DNA of 64,000 bases from Trochalopteron elliotii (taxonomy: Eukaryota; Chordata; Aves; Passeriformes; Leiothrichidae), in the NCBI GenBank assembly GCA_024734555.1, contig JANPWX010019815.1, forward strand, positions 2,000,359 through 2,064,358, written 5' to 3'. Shown here piece after piece: positions 9,912 through 23,600 of this stretch. The first letter of the stretch is position 1. Each line of letters starts with the position of its first letter. Both the position numbers and the translations under genes were made by a program. The notes beneath the pieces were generated by a model. The model ran no database searches. It was not told where the DNA came from and saw only the letters and a program-made list of their open reading frames with translations.

Positions 9912-12900
9912 GAACCCACTGTAAAATAAATCAAAATTACATTATCAAATTCAGCAGTAGGGTTAAGTTAAAATTAAGCTGATCTGTACTAGTTATAGTC
10001 TGCAAACTACTTTTCACTGTAGATATTAGTCATAGCAGGAGAGTAGTGCCTACAAACACTGTTGTAAGACAAAAGGGGTGGGAATTTATTTCACCAACTG
10101 AAGCTGTAGTTAATATTCTAGCAATTGCCTTGAAGTCTCTGTTGTATAGCTGCTTACTGATCTACCTCTTTATATATATGTCACTGACATTTTAGAAGCT
10201 TCCTCAGTTCTGCTTGTTCAGGTGATAGAGGACTATTTGACCAAGGGTGGAAGTCTTTAGGGAGAGCATCCAGCTAAGATTCAGGGGGAGATCAGCCCCA
10301 ACTACGTGCATTATTGGATACCTGACTTCTTTTATGCCGAGTAGCAAAAGCAGAGACTTATGGACTGTAGCACTGATAGCAGAGTTCTATACCACACTGC
10401 AGGCATTACTTTATCTTTAAATTTTTGAATGCATTTTGCACAATTCTGACCTTTATTCCAGGACCTTTACTTCAGGAGACTTGACAAGGAAAGGGTTTGG
10501 CTCAGAATTGCAAGGGTGATCAAATTTGTATTTGGGGAATAGTAAAAACTTAGGTTTAACCTGACATTTCCTTATGGGGAGGAGATAGTATAGCGACTCT
10601 CTCATCATGTGTTAGGATGTACTTTTAACAAATAAATGAGCAACATTTCTCTAACCACCACTTTCTTTTGTAGTCATACTCATTATGACCTATTGTTACT
10701 GCCAATGGAATATGAAAAGTAACAATAAATGGATAATTTCTGTAACTTTTGATATGGGTGATGAGTAATAACCACATTTTCAGGGCTTCTTGTACTTGTC
10801 TATTTACTAAGTTCTTGATAAAGTGCTGCATTCCACATGCAAAACATTACAAGGTCCACTTTCAAATTTGCTCAGCTACTGGAACATTTTTAAGTTGCTT
10901 TCAGATAAGCAAGGTCATGCAATAACTAATAAACATATAATTCCACTGACAATGGTGCTGGGAAAGGAAATTACAGACCAGAAAGACATCAGTTTCTAGT
11001 GAGGAGTACACTTTGGTGAGTGTGTTTAAAATTATTTGGTGTTTAAGAAAGATTCTCTCTTCTAATTGCAACACCCAACTTAGGCAGAAAGAAACCCTCT
11101 GAAACAGTGAAAGTCTTCAGCAAAGACGTTTCCAGTTGCAGCATCCAATCCCATGAAACCAGCTTAAATAAATAGACATGCTCAGGTTTGACTGAAGAGG
11201 GAATGGTCTCACATGAAAAATGACTACTCAGGATGATGGAACATTATAAATAACATCCAGTTCATGCTCTCTGCCAATGAAGAACTTTTTATGGCAAGAT
11301 GTAGCAGTTCGGTGTTGCATGCAGCACCATGCAGTTGTCACAATTTGCCTGGAAGACTCCACAGAAGAGCTGTCTTTTTGTAGGCAGGTAAGTATTGTAA
11401 TTCAGTTTTACAGTTGAGGAAACATGCTTTGGAAATCTAAGATCTCTGCAGTTCAGTGCCGCTTAATTTATCCTGGATACATAAAGAAGAGAGAGTGGCT
11501 CACACAGAACTACACACAATTGAAAGAAATTTCATTGAAGGTGACAATAGAAATTTTCAGCTGTATGATGTAACCTTTAGGAGACCTTTTGCTATTCTAG
11601 ATGATCTGAAAAGCATTTACAATCCATTATTTAAATAGTTTGGTGGTAGACATGCATTTTATTCTTAAAAGCTTTCCATTTAGCTCCAATCCACATAGCT
11701 TTATGTCTTCTCCTCCCTGCTCTCCCCACTAAAAGCAAACTTGAGAAGTGCTCTGATCCTGTCAGTTTAGTCTGCTACTATGAACTGAAAATCAAAGCTT
11801 GTATAGTGAAAGCTTTGGCAGCTTCAATTACGTTGCCTTTTCAGAATGTATTTAACTCCCCTTTTCATGCATTGGCACAGACATGCCTCAGATGCTCTTC
11901 AAGTACAGCTGTGTGCACTTGTATTGACAAACTTATCAAATAAACTCAAAGGGAAAGAGATAAGTAGAAAGACATTTTTCCTATGGAAAACAAAAAATGA
12001 ATGAAAAGAAGAAAAAAATTGATTTTTTTTTAATAGGCCAAACTGATCTGAAAATATTTCCTCAAGCAGGCAATTGCCATCTACAGGGAAGGTAATTGTG
12101 GTAATTACTTGCAATTATTAAATAGCTTTCAGCTATCATATATTTATGTTGTATGCAGGTTATGCAAGAACTAAGTAGATTTGAATGCCTATCTATTAAT
12201 ATTTAATATCTTACAGTCTGCCTGTCTCATAGTGTGTTCATATTCTGTTGTTCTGCAAATGGGTCATCCCAAATGTCTGCAAACACTTGATTGTGTTTGG
12301 TTTTGTTCACTATGCTTAGTTTTGTACCTCAGTTTGTGCAAACTCACTGCAGTTTGCACCAATGGAAGGACACTGCTGCACAGCACGCCTCGGTCTGAAG
12401 ACTATAATTGGAAACATTTTTGACGTCTTTAAAATGTGAATGCCTTCTTTTTGCTGTGTGCCTCATACTGTTTATACAGTGCAGTCATCTCTGGCCATAT
12501 GGCCAAGGCACTAGGGAAAAAAAACAGTTGCAAGAAACAGAAAAGTCACTGAAGATATAGAGGGAGCAGAACAGAGACAACCTCTTAATAAATACTGGTC
12601 AAAGCTTTCTGCCTGCAGTGTTTTTTCCAGACCAGACTGAAAAAACAATAGACTGTGAAGAGCAACAACAAGAGGTAGTGGAAATTAACATCTTAATTCA
12701 CGTGAATGTGATGGTTGGATGTCTCTCAACACCTTGTCAGATAGTTTGGATGTGTGTTGGTGTCTGGAAGAAGGATATTGCAGCAGCACTTGGAGTGTAT
12801 TAAAATAGGAATCTTCTGTGATGACTTCTGAGAGCCAGACTCTTGAGATGTAGTATAAATCACTTCACTGCTATTTTTTAAACTATAGCTACTTGAAGCT

Positions 12901-13256
12901 TGCTAGTCAAAAAAGGTCATAGGATAGATTAAGCTAGGATAGGAGGCAAAGTACAGATTGTAGGTTAACAATACACCAGCTGCTAGAACTACTCTGGGTT
13001 ATCATTACGCCACAGTAACATTCACAAAAGTCAGAGAAAACTCAGCTTCAGACAGGAGCCAAAGGACAATTGTGCTTTGGATAAGAAAAGAAACAGAATT
13101 CCTAGAAGCACAAACAAAGGTCTTCAGTAAATAAAACTAAATGTAATGCTAACTATGTGTTTGAGCAAAGGCCTGAGGTTTCTAGTGACATTAATGATGC
13201 ATTGCTGTGTCTGTATTTATTTCTTATCAATGAAGTAAGATGTCCAAAGAATCAGT
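9912..13256. other. AT-rich sequence, nothing recognised
   Basis: About 3.3 kb with no repeat family or gene that I recognise. Short open frames carry no family motif. Confidence 0.4.
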
Positions 13257-13350
13257 GGAATCATAGAATGGTCTGGACTTGAAGCTCATCTCATTGCAAT
13301 TCCCCTTCCACTAGACCAGACCCCTATACCACCTGGCCTTGAATACTTAC
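13257..13350 (-). mobile_element. CR1 3'-end fragment
   Basis: It begins with AATCATAGAATGGTCTGG, the complement of the CR1 3' terminus, and continues with CCACTAGACCAGA and CACCTGGCCTTGAATACTT in the standard order. Only about 95 bases remain, a typical 5'-truncated copy. Confidence 0.85.
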
Positions 13351-14724
13351 TGAAACTTCAATTCTGTCACTAGAACTTTACAGTAGATCTCTTATTATTT
13401 CAGTTTATTGCAGAATTCTGAGCCTTGATCATCTGTCATCACTTATGAGGCTGCTGCTTATTAAAAGAAAATGTCAAATACATTAAAATAAAATGTTCAG
13501 CATTAATAGTGATATGCCTTAGCCCTGAACCTAGAGGTATTTTTTCAGGCAAATGCACAATTATGTTTGTTGCCAGGGAGACCACCATTTTCATGTTTCT
13601 GTTGTTCAGTCAGATAGCTAAGCTCCAGAGCTCCAGAGATGTGTTACCCAGGCCCCTGGTTAATTTCCACTTGATACACTCAGCAAAATCTATTAAGCCA
13701 CTTGCTTCTAAGCATGCCATATACTGTACCCTGGTATTCTTGTAGCAAGAGTATCTGCAGCCTTGGTACGTCAGGCTACATAGTCCTTTCCTTGACCCTG
13801 GTAAACACAGCTATTCCCAACTCATATCTGAACACATGTAGACAGTTTCTTGATTGCTCTCATCTTTGCAGCTCTATAATACTCAGCAAAAAAGTAATAA
13901 TATAATGTCTGAAAAATATCTGTTCATCACCTAAACACCTAATATTCTTGATGAAAACAGAATTTACCTTGCACATATGTGGCCTGGTTCACATTTGTGG
14001 GAATGTGGGTAAGGACTATGCACCATAGCTCTTTTCCTCTGGCTAGCTCTATGACAACAAACCAGAAAGCACTCAGAATCTGTTCTGATGATCAGTAAAT
14101 GTCAGCTATATCCTGAAAGAAATCAGCTTTAATGTTTTGTATGGACTTTTCTGTTATCCCCATTCTTTGCTGTGTTGAACAGCGTCTCAACCCAGCAAAT
14201 ATCTGAGCTACAGTTAGCGAGTGTAAAATGTTCCTATTTGCCCCTGCCATTTTTCAAATGCCACTGACATCCTTCAAGCCCTCACCAAGGTGTTAGTAAA
14301 CTGTTAAATCCTATTTTGTGCCAGTGGTTCCCTGCCTAATTTCTAGTGTCATCCCACAGCTAATGAGCTGCTGAGAGCTATAGCTGAGGTTTGAAATCCC
14401 AGTGGTTGTGCATCCCAGAGTTTTGTGCATGACCTCTATGCAGTCCAAACAAAAAAACATATATTTCCAAAAGAATGGTAAGTCCCTCAGTTCCCATGGT
14501 GTTCACTTGATCAAAATCTCAATTCTTCAAGTATTTTCAAAGATTTGTTTATTCTATGGGCTTAGTACCCATTCAAAAGATGTAAAAATATTTAAATTGT
14601 AGAATTTATTTTGTAATGATTGCTAGCTAAAGTTACATGCCAATAAAATTAGAGAGATGTCTGATTTGTGGAATATATGACCTGAGTTAGGCTACTTTCC
14701 TGAACTCCTGTGATTTAAAGACAT
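13351..14724. other. AT-rich sequence, nothing recognised
   Basis: No repeat, RNA gene or coding region recognised between two CR1 fragments. Confidence 0.4.
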
Positions 14725-14917
14725 GCTTATTTCTAAGGTCATCCTTCTTGCCCATCTTGAAAATTATTACATTTGCCAACTTGCAGTTGACTGGGACCCC
14801 TCTAGACTTCCTAAAACTTTGAAAATGGACTGGAAGAACTCTCATGATGACATCAGCCAGCTCTTTACCCTTGGATTAATCTCATTAGGCCTCCCAAAGT
14901 TATAAGGATCCATCTGG
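14725..14917 (-). mobile_element. CR1 internal (ORF2-region) fragment
   Basis: The plus strand carries complement landmarks of the CR1 ORF2 region upstream of the reverse transcriptase core: TTGCCAACTTGCAGTTGACT, then CATCAGCCAGCTCTTTACCC, ending in GGATCCATCTGG. The 3' end of the element is absent, so this is an internal scrap left by deletion or rearrangement rather than a simple 5'-truncated insertion. It is diverged. Confidence 0.7.
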
Positions 14918-17455
14918 AGCAGTAAATCAAGCGCAGGTTTGGGGGAAGACCAAAGCAGGATGTTTAAACTCCACAGCTGACCCCTGTCTCTGCGTGATGC
15001 CTTGTTTAGCTGGAGGATAGGGTTGGATTATGAGGTGCATTTGGAGGGGAATAGGTTTTAGCTGGGTTTCTTTATCTCAAGATTAACCTAAAAAATGATA
15101 AAGGCATATGGCCCCCCCATCCCTTAAAGGGATATGTATGCTGCCACACTGTTCAACTGAATTTCATCTTCAGGTTTTTGGAGTGTCCCAAATACGTGGT
15201 GTAGCTGGAGGAAGCAATCAGTACTGGAAAATTGTGGTAGGCTTGCTGGTAAATAGAGATCTCAGAAATGTTGCTTGCCAGTCTGATTATTTAAAAACTG
15301 GTTAAGGATGGCTGCCCAGGGTCAGCACTTTTTAGTACTCAGATGAATTCAGCATCTCAGCCTTGGGTATCACAGAGCTAGCAAAAAGGGCATGGAGCTC
15401 CTCAGGGTGAATTACATACAGCTTGGAGCTATTGCAGTTATTCGCCAGGATGTTTTGGGGACAGAAACAGAGCTGAAATCCCACTTGTCTGAATTCTGGA
15501 TGTGTTAGATCAGCATAGGTAATACATTTCTAAGTGACATTTGCAGTCTTTCTTTAAGACAGGCGGACAGATTATCTAAGTCAGTGTAACGTCTTTATTC
15601 CTTAGGTTCAAGGGGACATTTCAAACAACTTCTCTGAAAGATTGCCTGTCCTTGTGAGCATTCTAAAGAAAATTAGTAGGTCAGTTTTGGAGAGATGTGG
15701 CAGATCACCATGTGGTCTATGCTACTTGTTTCACTGTGACCAGGATGGGTGCCCAAAATTTGGTTTTGTGTGGAGGGCAACCTGAGCATCTCAAACCCTC
15801 AGGCAGCTCAAGTCTTGTATGACATATGTGCTGAATTCAGCTTAAAGCAGAGCCAGCGACTTGCCCTGACTACCTCAATTTTTACAGCAATGGATGACAG
15901 TGTGAAATACTCTGGTATGTTCAACCTGTCCTTGCTCTCTTCCTTAGGCATGTTATTGAAAAGAAATAATACAGGGTAGATGGATACAGATGTATCTGAC
16001 CTGGTCAAGCTATAGTATCAAGATTACAGGGGTTCTTGACACTCTATGAGTACTTGAACAGACAGCTCCTATTTTCTAGCAATATGTCTTAATCCTGCAG
16101 GACCACTGGGAAATACAAAAGCAGAAATTGTAATTGTAGCATGGCAGCAAGTAAGCAAGACACAATTTGGTTCTGCTCTCTGTGACCTTCCTTAGGGACA
16201 AAGGTGGGTCAGGAGCTCCAAATTATCTTTGTTTCAGAAATATGTTGGGTGCTTTTTCCTGTGCAGGATCTGGGCTCAGTACAGCTTTTCTTCAGAGTGT
16301 TTGTCAGTTGCCATTATTTCTCTTCAAAATCAAAATTAAAGTCATCAGTCAGTTAATAGAATTTCTAATGTCTTTTTTTCTCTCTGTTTGCCTTATATCT
16401 GGAAATTAATATCCCAGGTCCTCAATACCTCCACTGCATAATGATGCTTCATATGCACAGAGGCAAAACCATTCAGCATACAAACATTCTGATGACGAGT
16501 GCTCCAGCTGTAACACATCTCTCTACAGATACAAGAGTACATTTGCTTGCTTGTTTACCTTTTGTAGCAGCATAAGAAAGCAGAATTATTTCATGCCCTG
16601 CCTCCATCCCATCCTCCCAGTCACAATTTTCCTGTACATGTTTGATCTTCCTGTATTTTTTGGCTGCCATCCAGGAAATCTATGTTAACTCTGATTTCCT
16701 TCCTTAGGTTATTTCTGTATGCATGTTTTATAGCAAGCAAAAAGTGCCCCAGTGTTTTCAAAGAGAACTGGAATTCAGGAAACCATAAAGTGTTACAGGC
16801 ATAGGGTCCTTTATTTAGCAGGAATATTGATGTATCGATACAGCAAAGAAAAACCCAAGTTAAAGCCAATGAAACTGTTTCAAAAACGAACGTATTGTTT
16901 TTATCAGATCTGCATTTTCACAAGCCATTACTCTTACTCTTTAACATCTCAAAAAAAAATCCCTTAACTCCATGGCTATGTGTGACAAAATAAATTTGAA
17001 ATTTTAAATGTATCATGATGTAAATTTATTGAGAATTAAAGTCTACTTATAAACCTTATCAGAAAAATATCTCTGAACCTTGTTATGGAGAGGGCAGTTT
17101 AACAAGTTTTGCCTTTGCCCAGGCCTCTGACAGTAGACAGTAGTTTATTGAGGTGGCTAGCACCCTAAAACCCACTCCTGTTTGCAAGTTCTTAATAATG
17201 GCCAATTAGGTCTAATATAAAATTAATTATTTGTTTAATAGACACCAATTTAACAGACCTAAGACTTTAAAAGATGACTTACTACACACAATAAACAGAA
17301 GAAACACTAGTAGTAGATAAACAATTCAGTGCACTATAATAACGTACTTATATTACAGCTAGTGAAGAAATAGTATAGATTAGGATTCTATGTATCTTAC
17401 CATCCAATTTCTGATGGGAATGCATGTAAAATCCTGTGTTCTCAATTTCACAGAA
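14918..17455. other. Mixed-composition sequence, nothing recognised
   Basis: Between 15100 and 16000 the composition is somewhat richer in G and C. I see no recognised repeat and no frame with family resemblance. Confidence 0.4.
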
Positions 17456-17640
17456 TTACGGAATCACAGAATCACTAGGCTGGAAGAGACCTTCAAGATC
17501 ATCGAGTCCAACCCATACCCTAACACCTCAACTAAACCATGGGATGTGGTACCACATCCACTCTGTTTTTAAACACCTCCAGGGATGGTGACTCCACTTG
17601 TCTGGGAAAGTTACCACGAAGATGTGTCCAATGCTTCAGG
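17456..17640 (-). mobile_element. CR1 3'-end fragment
   Basis: GGAATCACAGAATCACTAGGC and CTGGAAGAGACCTTCAAGATC start the complement of a CR1 3' end. CTAAACCATGG, then CACCTCCAGGGATGGTGACT, follow in order. From about 17610 the match weakens, with TCCAATGCTTCAGG possibly still belonging to it. The clear part is well preserved, suggesting a younger copy than the one at 4490. Confidence 0.85.
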
Positions 17641-17775
17641 GAGGAACCTTACATGTTTCCAGGGGTATGTAGGAGACTTCCGCCTATGTGAAAATTTGTG
17701 TAGCTTTTATAGTGTAAAAGTAGTGGTTTTCAGTCAATGATTCCTAACTTGTCTTTCTCTATATCTCATTTTCAG

Positions 17776-17936
17776 GCAAAGATGTTTATTTCTCAGCTGG
17801 GGATCTCGCCCCCTTGGTGTCAGAAATAACTCCCCGCCAGGCATTGTCTGGCCTGGGTTATCTCACCCGTATGCACCAGCTGAGGGACACAGCAGATAAG
17901 CCAATTGTGGTAGAAAGTGCCACAACCTATGGTTGA
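17776..17936 (+). other. Exon-like open frame after a strong splice acceptor; unidentified
   Basis: A pyrimidine-rich tract ending TCTCATTTTCAG (17764-17775) precedes a GC-rich segment with an open frame of 52 codons from 17778, beginning KDVYFSAGDLAPLVSEITPR and ending in a TGA at 17934. Its composition contrasts with the AT-rich flanks. I do not recognise the protein. An alternative reading on the minus strand is a retroviral R/U5 piece, because AAATAAACATCTTTGCC lies at 17792-17776. Which reading is right, if either, cannot be settled by eye. Confidence 0.25.
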
Positions 17937-17944
17937 TTTTACTT

Positions 17945-19279
17945 TTTTCTCATATGCTTTTTAACGTTGATCTACAAATAGCAAGTCAGAAGTACAAAAA
18001 ACCCTTTCACTGATTTTTACTAGTATTCGATTCACTTTTTCTCTTCTGTGGCAGTTCATACACATATTCCTATGGTACTGGCTATGTAAATAAGAGTCTT
18101 TGACAAGGATTCTAGGTATTTCAGAAGACTGCAACTCACTTGAAATTCAAAATTAGTCCTGTGTCACTCCATTTAAAGTATGCTAAAATGTCCGTAACAT
18201 GTTTCAGAAAACAAAGTACTGTGCAAATTTAATGTGTGCTTTACATAGTTTATTCAAGCATAATGATGATAGTCTTTTAATGTATCTTAAAAACTTTGTC
18301 CTGTCTTGCAAACACAGCATTGTAGTTCCTATTGAACTGTCTCACACAATGTTGCAATAAACCAGTAAATCAATAATTCAGAATTACTGGAAAACATTTT
18401 TCCACGTATACTAAATCAAGAAAAATTGCTTAGCAGCTAAAATCTAAAATAAAAAAGGAACAAAATATACAATAAAGTCCTTTGACCTACTATACATATA
18501 GGGAAAGCCTGAACTGATTTGGTGCAATTACTATTCTTTTTCAGTCAGTGCTGATTCTGTGCTTCATACTATTGAAAGAGTAGAAGATCTGGACACTGGC
18601 TCAAAGTTTTTACACTTTTGCGAGTCACAGCAGAATGAGACTTCCAAATGACAAACGTTTATAAGAAAAAATAAGGAATTTGGGATATTCTACCCATGAC
18701 TTTTCCTTTGCATGCCAAGGGCTGGTATTTGTCCCTTGCAAAACAGGCACAAATCTCCAGTGCTTTGACCTTGGGTATGCCTGCACCAAAATGTGGGGTT
18801 GGGAGAAGATTTGGAATTAATTAACAAAGAGATGTCACCAAGGTCCTGCATCCTTAATATGTTAATATTCTTGAGTTATTAAAAAAGAAACTGCTTTTCT
18901 TGGTTACCTCACTAGCATCTGATCTGAAACCTCCTCTGAGAGATCTTTACAAGAAGATCTTTGCCCAATGCAAGTGATGTAGCGGATGACCCACAATTTT
19001 ATGTAATACGTATACAATCTGAAGATCAGAATATAATGTTGGCTACAGATATTAGGAATGAAAGGTATACATTATTTCACCAAATAAAATGCGTGTTTAC
19101 CCTTTGTGCTTCCATCAAATTATGAAATAAATCACTTTACAGATTTGCTTGAAATTGTGTTTCACAGCCAAGCTGTACAATACAGAAAACATTGCCTGAT
19201 ATTCCACTAAAGCATAGTCTTTTTTTAAGCTTTTCTTCTGTTTCCTGATAATGATAGGAATAGGAAGTTAAAATCATAG
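17945..19279. other. AT-rich sequence, nothing recognised
   Basis: No repeat family, open frame or RNA gene recognised. Confidence 0.4.
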
Positions 19280-19797
19280 TGATAGCATGGGGTTAAAATA
19301 TTTCTAAAATTATGGGAACTGTATACAATAGATTCAGGGCAGGTAAAAAATGTTGGGCCTGGGTAGACCTGGGAGGGGAACCAAAACTACACAGGCCCTG
19401 GAAACAAAGGTTACATTTTTTCTTTACTAGATCATGTACAGAAGAAACTGCACCTGCATAATCATCATATGATCAATGATATGATTGTTAATTGTAATGA
19501 GTGGTTGGTGATGGAATGTGATTATTATCTTAAACAAGAATCATGAGAAACGATATTTGGGGGGCTTGATGGAAACTACAAGGATTCATGCTTGGATAAG
19601 ATCAATGTATGTAATAGAACAGTATGAGTTTAATAATTAATATGTAGTTATATAACAAAAGGGTATAAAAACATATCCATTTCAAATCCATGTTGGAGTC
19701 CGATTTGGGTTTGTATCCTGTACCTCTGATTCCCAGAGCTCTTCAATAAAAGCACCTCCATATAATCATTCTGTGATTATATGTTTCAACGCTAACA
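19280..19797 (+). mobile_element. Solo LTR of an endogenous retrovirus
   Basis: About 518 bases bounded by imperfect terminal inverted repeats: TGATAGC at the left and GCTAACA at the right, which pair at six of seven positions. Inside, GGGTATAAAAACATA (TATA box, near 19660) is followed by AATAAAAGCACC (poly(A) signal, near 19746), then a short U5. The flanks show no clear target duplication: ATAG before and ATGG after differ at one base. No internal retroviral sequence adjoins it, so it is a solo LTR. The family is not determined. Confidence 0.7.
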
Positions 19798-20369
19798 ATG
19801 GTAATCTGAAAGTTAACTCCTTTTAGAAGTTTTGGATCTGGAATTTTTTATTGCACTTAAAAAGGTTTTACAAGTAACTACTCCTTGGAATCAAAGAATT
19901 TTTTTAACATATGGATGACCATTACACCTTCTAATATTTACTTCCCTCCTAGGCAATTAAATCGTGTTAGGAAGCTTTGTAATGTTTCTCTAAGTTGTAT
20001 CTAAAAATACTCATCCAATTGAGTTAAAACCACCACAATGGTAACACCTGTCTCTCCTTGGCAGAAAAAGACTTGGCTTCTTGTTGATATATTTTGAGAT
20101 GAAAATGACTTGTGAGAGGGAGATCAGAAAGGACAAGGTAGATGTTAAATGGCTTTGTTATTTACCTTGGAACTTACTGTGATCAAGTTAAAGTTATCAA
20201 TATACTACAGTGTAGAAAAAAATTTCTCCTACAGAAGATATTTAGGGAAGGATGGGAAAAAACACCAGTGTGTTGACTATGAATGTAGCACACCTGCTCT
20301 GTAGCTGAGGCCTGGTACTGTATCTTCTCAGCTGCAAATTTACAACTGGAGATGGTTATTAGTATAAAT
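19798..20369. other. Unique sequence between LTR and CR1
   Basis: No feature recognised. Confidence 0.4.
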
Positions 20370-20690
20370 CTTAGAACCCTAGAATGGTCTGGGTTGGAAG
20401 GAATCTTAAAGAACACCACATCCCATCTCCCCTGCCATGGGCAGGGGCACCTTCCACTGACAAGGTTACTCAAAACCCTATCCAGCTTGTCCTTGAACAC
20501 TTCCAGTGATGGGACATCCACATCTTCTCCAGACAACCTGTTCCAGTGCCTCAGCACCCTCACAGTAGTGAATTTCTTCCTAATACATAATCTATCCTTT
20601 TCCAATTTAAAGCCATCCCTTCTTGTCCTGTCATTACATGCTTTCAAAAGCTACAGAGAAATCCTGCTCTGTTGCTTACAAGGGGTAAAT
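20370..20690 (-). mobile_element. CR1 3'-end fragment with ORF2 C-terminus
   Basis: The plus strand starts with CCCTAGAATGGTCTGGGTTGG, the complement of the CR1 3' end, and continues through CCTGCCATGGGCAGGGGCAC. On the minus strand the ORF2 tail is readable, with VRVLRHWNRLSGEDVDVPSL and LEVFKDKLDRVL, the usual CR1 ORF2 C-terminal motif. It is a 5'-truncated copy of about 320 bases, moderately diverged. Confidence 0.92.
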
Positions 20691-23600
20691 GGACAGGGAT
20701 GAGGTTTCCTCAGGATTTCTCAGCCCTGTAGCATTTCTGTGTAATATTGAGCCTGTGCTAGTCTTCCAAAGGAACTACAGATTTCTGTATTCTCCATGTG
20801 AATCTCTCTTCCAAAACAACATCAGTACCATCTGTCATAATACAATTTGCAAACATCTGTAAACCCACTGAACAGAAACCCACTGTCTTTCTGTAAAAGA
20901 ATTACAAGCCAAATTTGTACCTATTCATACAAAGATTTATAAATGGTAAGATTTTGACATGGGATTTTATAAAGTGTCATTTCAAATAATCTCAACTGTT
21001 CCAGAAAAAAAGTTGCTAAATTCAGTCAAAATGAAGCTCTGAGTATGGTTTTCCTCACTTTATTTTAAGCTCATGCAAGCAGTTTTTAAAATGAAAAATA
21101 TAACATCATTTAGAAAAGAGAGCATTAGTTAGAATGATATTTATCTTTTATTAAAGTAAAAATCATTCCAAGATCAAAATAGCTCCACTTGGAGGTTTCC
21201 ATCAGTACCTGTCATTCAGATTGTTAGCTGCTTCTGTGTTTGGAACCATTACGGGTGATCAAGAAATTTCAATAAATGTTCAGCAAAACTGCAGGCTGAT
21301 GTTTTGCTGTAGTCTGGAAGCCATACAAACATTAATTCAGACCAGCTTGTGAAATTTCTTCTCTGCAAAATGAAGTGATCACTAAAAATATCTCACAGGT
21401 TGACCAAGAAACAATTGGTGTGTTTCCTTTCTTCATTCACGATGAAGTAATAGAAATTCTGATAGATTTCTGCATGTAAATAATCATGGCACTGATGTAC
21501 AATTCAAGGAATATTCAATGCGTGTGTCAGTATCTTCAACTCTGTTAATCTGCAGAAAGAAAATTTTAAAGTAAAATCCCTTCAGGGATTTGCTTGCTTA
21601 TTTATGGCTGTCATTATCTTTTGCAGCACTCACATGACCCAGTGAAACTTGCCAAAGATCATCCAGAAGAGCATATGTTATAAAGGAAGTGGATGTCTCT
21701 TTATGCCACAGCCAATAGAGAAAATTACTGTTTGAGCTGAGCTACAAATTCAGTTCCCTAAAGTAATTTAGCATACATTTCTTTAGAAATCTTGATATAT
21801 CCTTCTAGGTCAGTTTGGTTTTTAGCACCAATTGAAGTTAAATGCTTTGTGGAGGCTAACACCTGGGTATATTAAAGAAGGCAATGCACTCATCTTTCTA
21901 GATATTATGTTAAATTGGTATTTTAGAACAGATGAAAGTAAATGGAAATATTCCAAAACATCCTGCCAAGTGTAGAAATTCATAATTTATTCACTGAGGA
22001 CTGAAAGCTACAAATCCAGTAGTCACAATAAACTGGTCCTTGACTACTGAGGTAATGGCAATCAAAATTTCTAAAGCTTGAAATCTGGGTATCAGATCTC
22101 ACAGACTCCTTTTAGACCTCCCAGGTGGACTTCACTTCCAAATGCTGAAAATAATCCAAGGCTACTGGGAATGCTACCAGCTGTATGTTTGGAATTGAAA
22201 CCACATTGGTCAGGAAAGATTTTTAAATTAAAAAGAATGTGTTTTCTGTGTGGATCAATGAAGTTATGATTTTAACTTTGTCTGACAGGGAAAGTGTGCA
22301 TGCACAAATTTTCTGAAAGGTGATTTGAAGAGGAAGAAATGAGGTGGGACCTCAGTGAGCTCAGTGGCAGGGCTGAAACTTAAAAGGGCAAAGGAGCACT
22401 GGCACCTGCCTACCCTTGACTCACCATCCTTAACTCCTGCTGAGGGGGCTGATAATTTCAGTGACATTATTTCACTGATTATTTCAGGCCCTGGCTTCCA
22501 GTTCAGTAACTTCAGGTTACAGAAAAGAGGTATAATTGCATGTTTAGAAATTAACAAAACCATGCATCTCTCTCTCCCACAAATTAACTGTTCTTTGCAT
22601 GTCCTATAATTATTTCTCTTACAGGCTGCTAGCCAGCACCTAAAGATATTTTCTTTCAAAGCTTGTGGCATGCCTCTTCATGCATTTGTTTGAGGCAAAG
22701 AAAGAGTTAATCAATGACCAGAAAACTTTCAGAGGGAATCCTATGCATTCCAAAACAACAGCTCTGTTAAACAGAACCAATAAAACAGTGAGATGTTTAG
22801 CTAAAACCTGGTCTGGTTTTAGCAGACAGGCAACCAGTTTTGGCATGGTCCTTGCAGAAGCCCAAAAAGCTGTTCTTTCACTCAGGGGATATGTCTGTTC
22901 TCAGATTGAGTCTTAATGTTCCTTTTCTCCTTCCACCTGGACAGTTCTTACCAAGTCAGCTAGATGGCTTCAGTGCTTACTGTCAGGTACAAGTTAAATA
23001 TGACTGGTAAGAAGGTTTCAAAAGGGTGGATATTATTATATTTTTCAAAATAAAAACTGTTATTGAAGATGTCCTAGGGATACAATACCTGAAGGCATAA
23101 TTTTTACTTGTCTCTCTCCCAAAAGCTAGATTCAAGGTAATAGTCCTTGAATGTGCCAGCACCTTTCTGAAGTCCTGTGGACTTCTTCAGGGATTTGAGT
23201 CAAGTCAGTTGCTTAGGTTTTGTCTCTTTTCTTGAATCTGTGAAATGGAAATAACTTCACTCACTTTAAAAAAAAAAATTAAACACTGTTTAAGTGAACA
23301 GAATTCAGTGCTAAGCATTAATTTTCTTTGTTAATGTTAATGTCTGATACCAGTAGGTCATTTTCATAAAACAAGCTGCTTGAAGACTTCTACTGCCCTT
23401 CCCTTCCTTGTACAAGCACAAATGCCCTGGTCATTTCTGCAATCACATTGTAAAAATTGCAAAAAACTAAAATTTTTGTGAGAACTCACTGCAAATTAAT
23501 TCAAATATCTTGTACAAAGGTTATACGACCTGTTACTCTATTGTCACTATTAAATGCCATTAATGTCAGTGCTATTCATGGAGGCATGATGCAATGTAAA

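Noticed and set aside
9773..9982. Open frame of 69 codons encoding Arg-Thr and Arg-Lys repeats
   Set aside because: It is the translation of a hexanucleotide microsatellite; nothing else supports a gene.
22264..22671. Minus-strand frame of 135 codons
   Set aside because: No motif, no family and overlapping frames on the other strand; judged chance.
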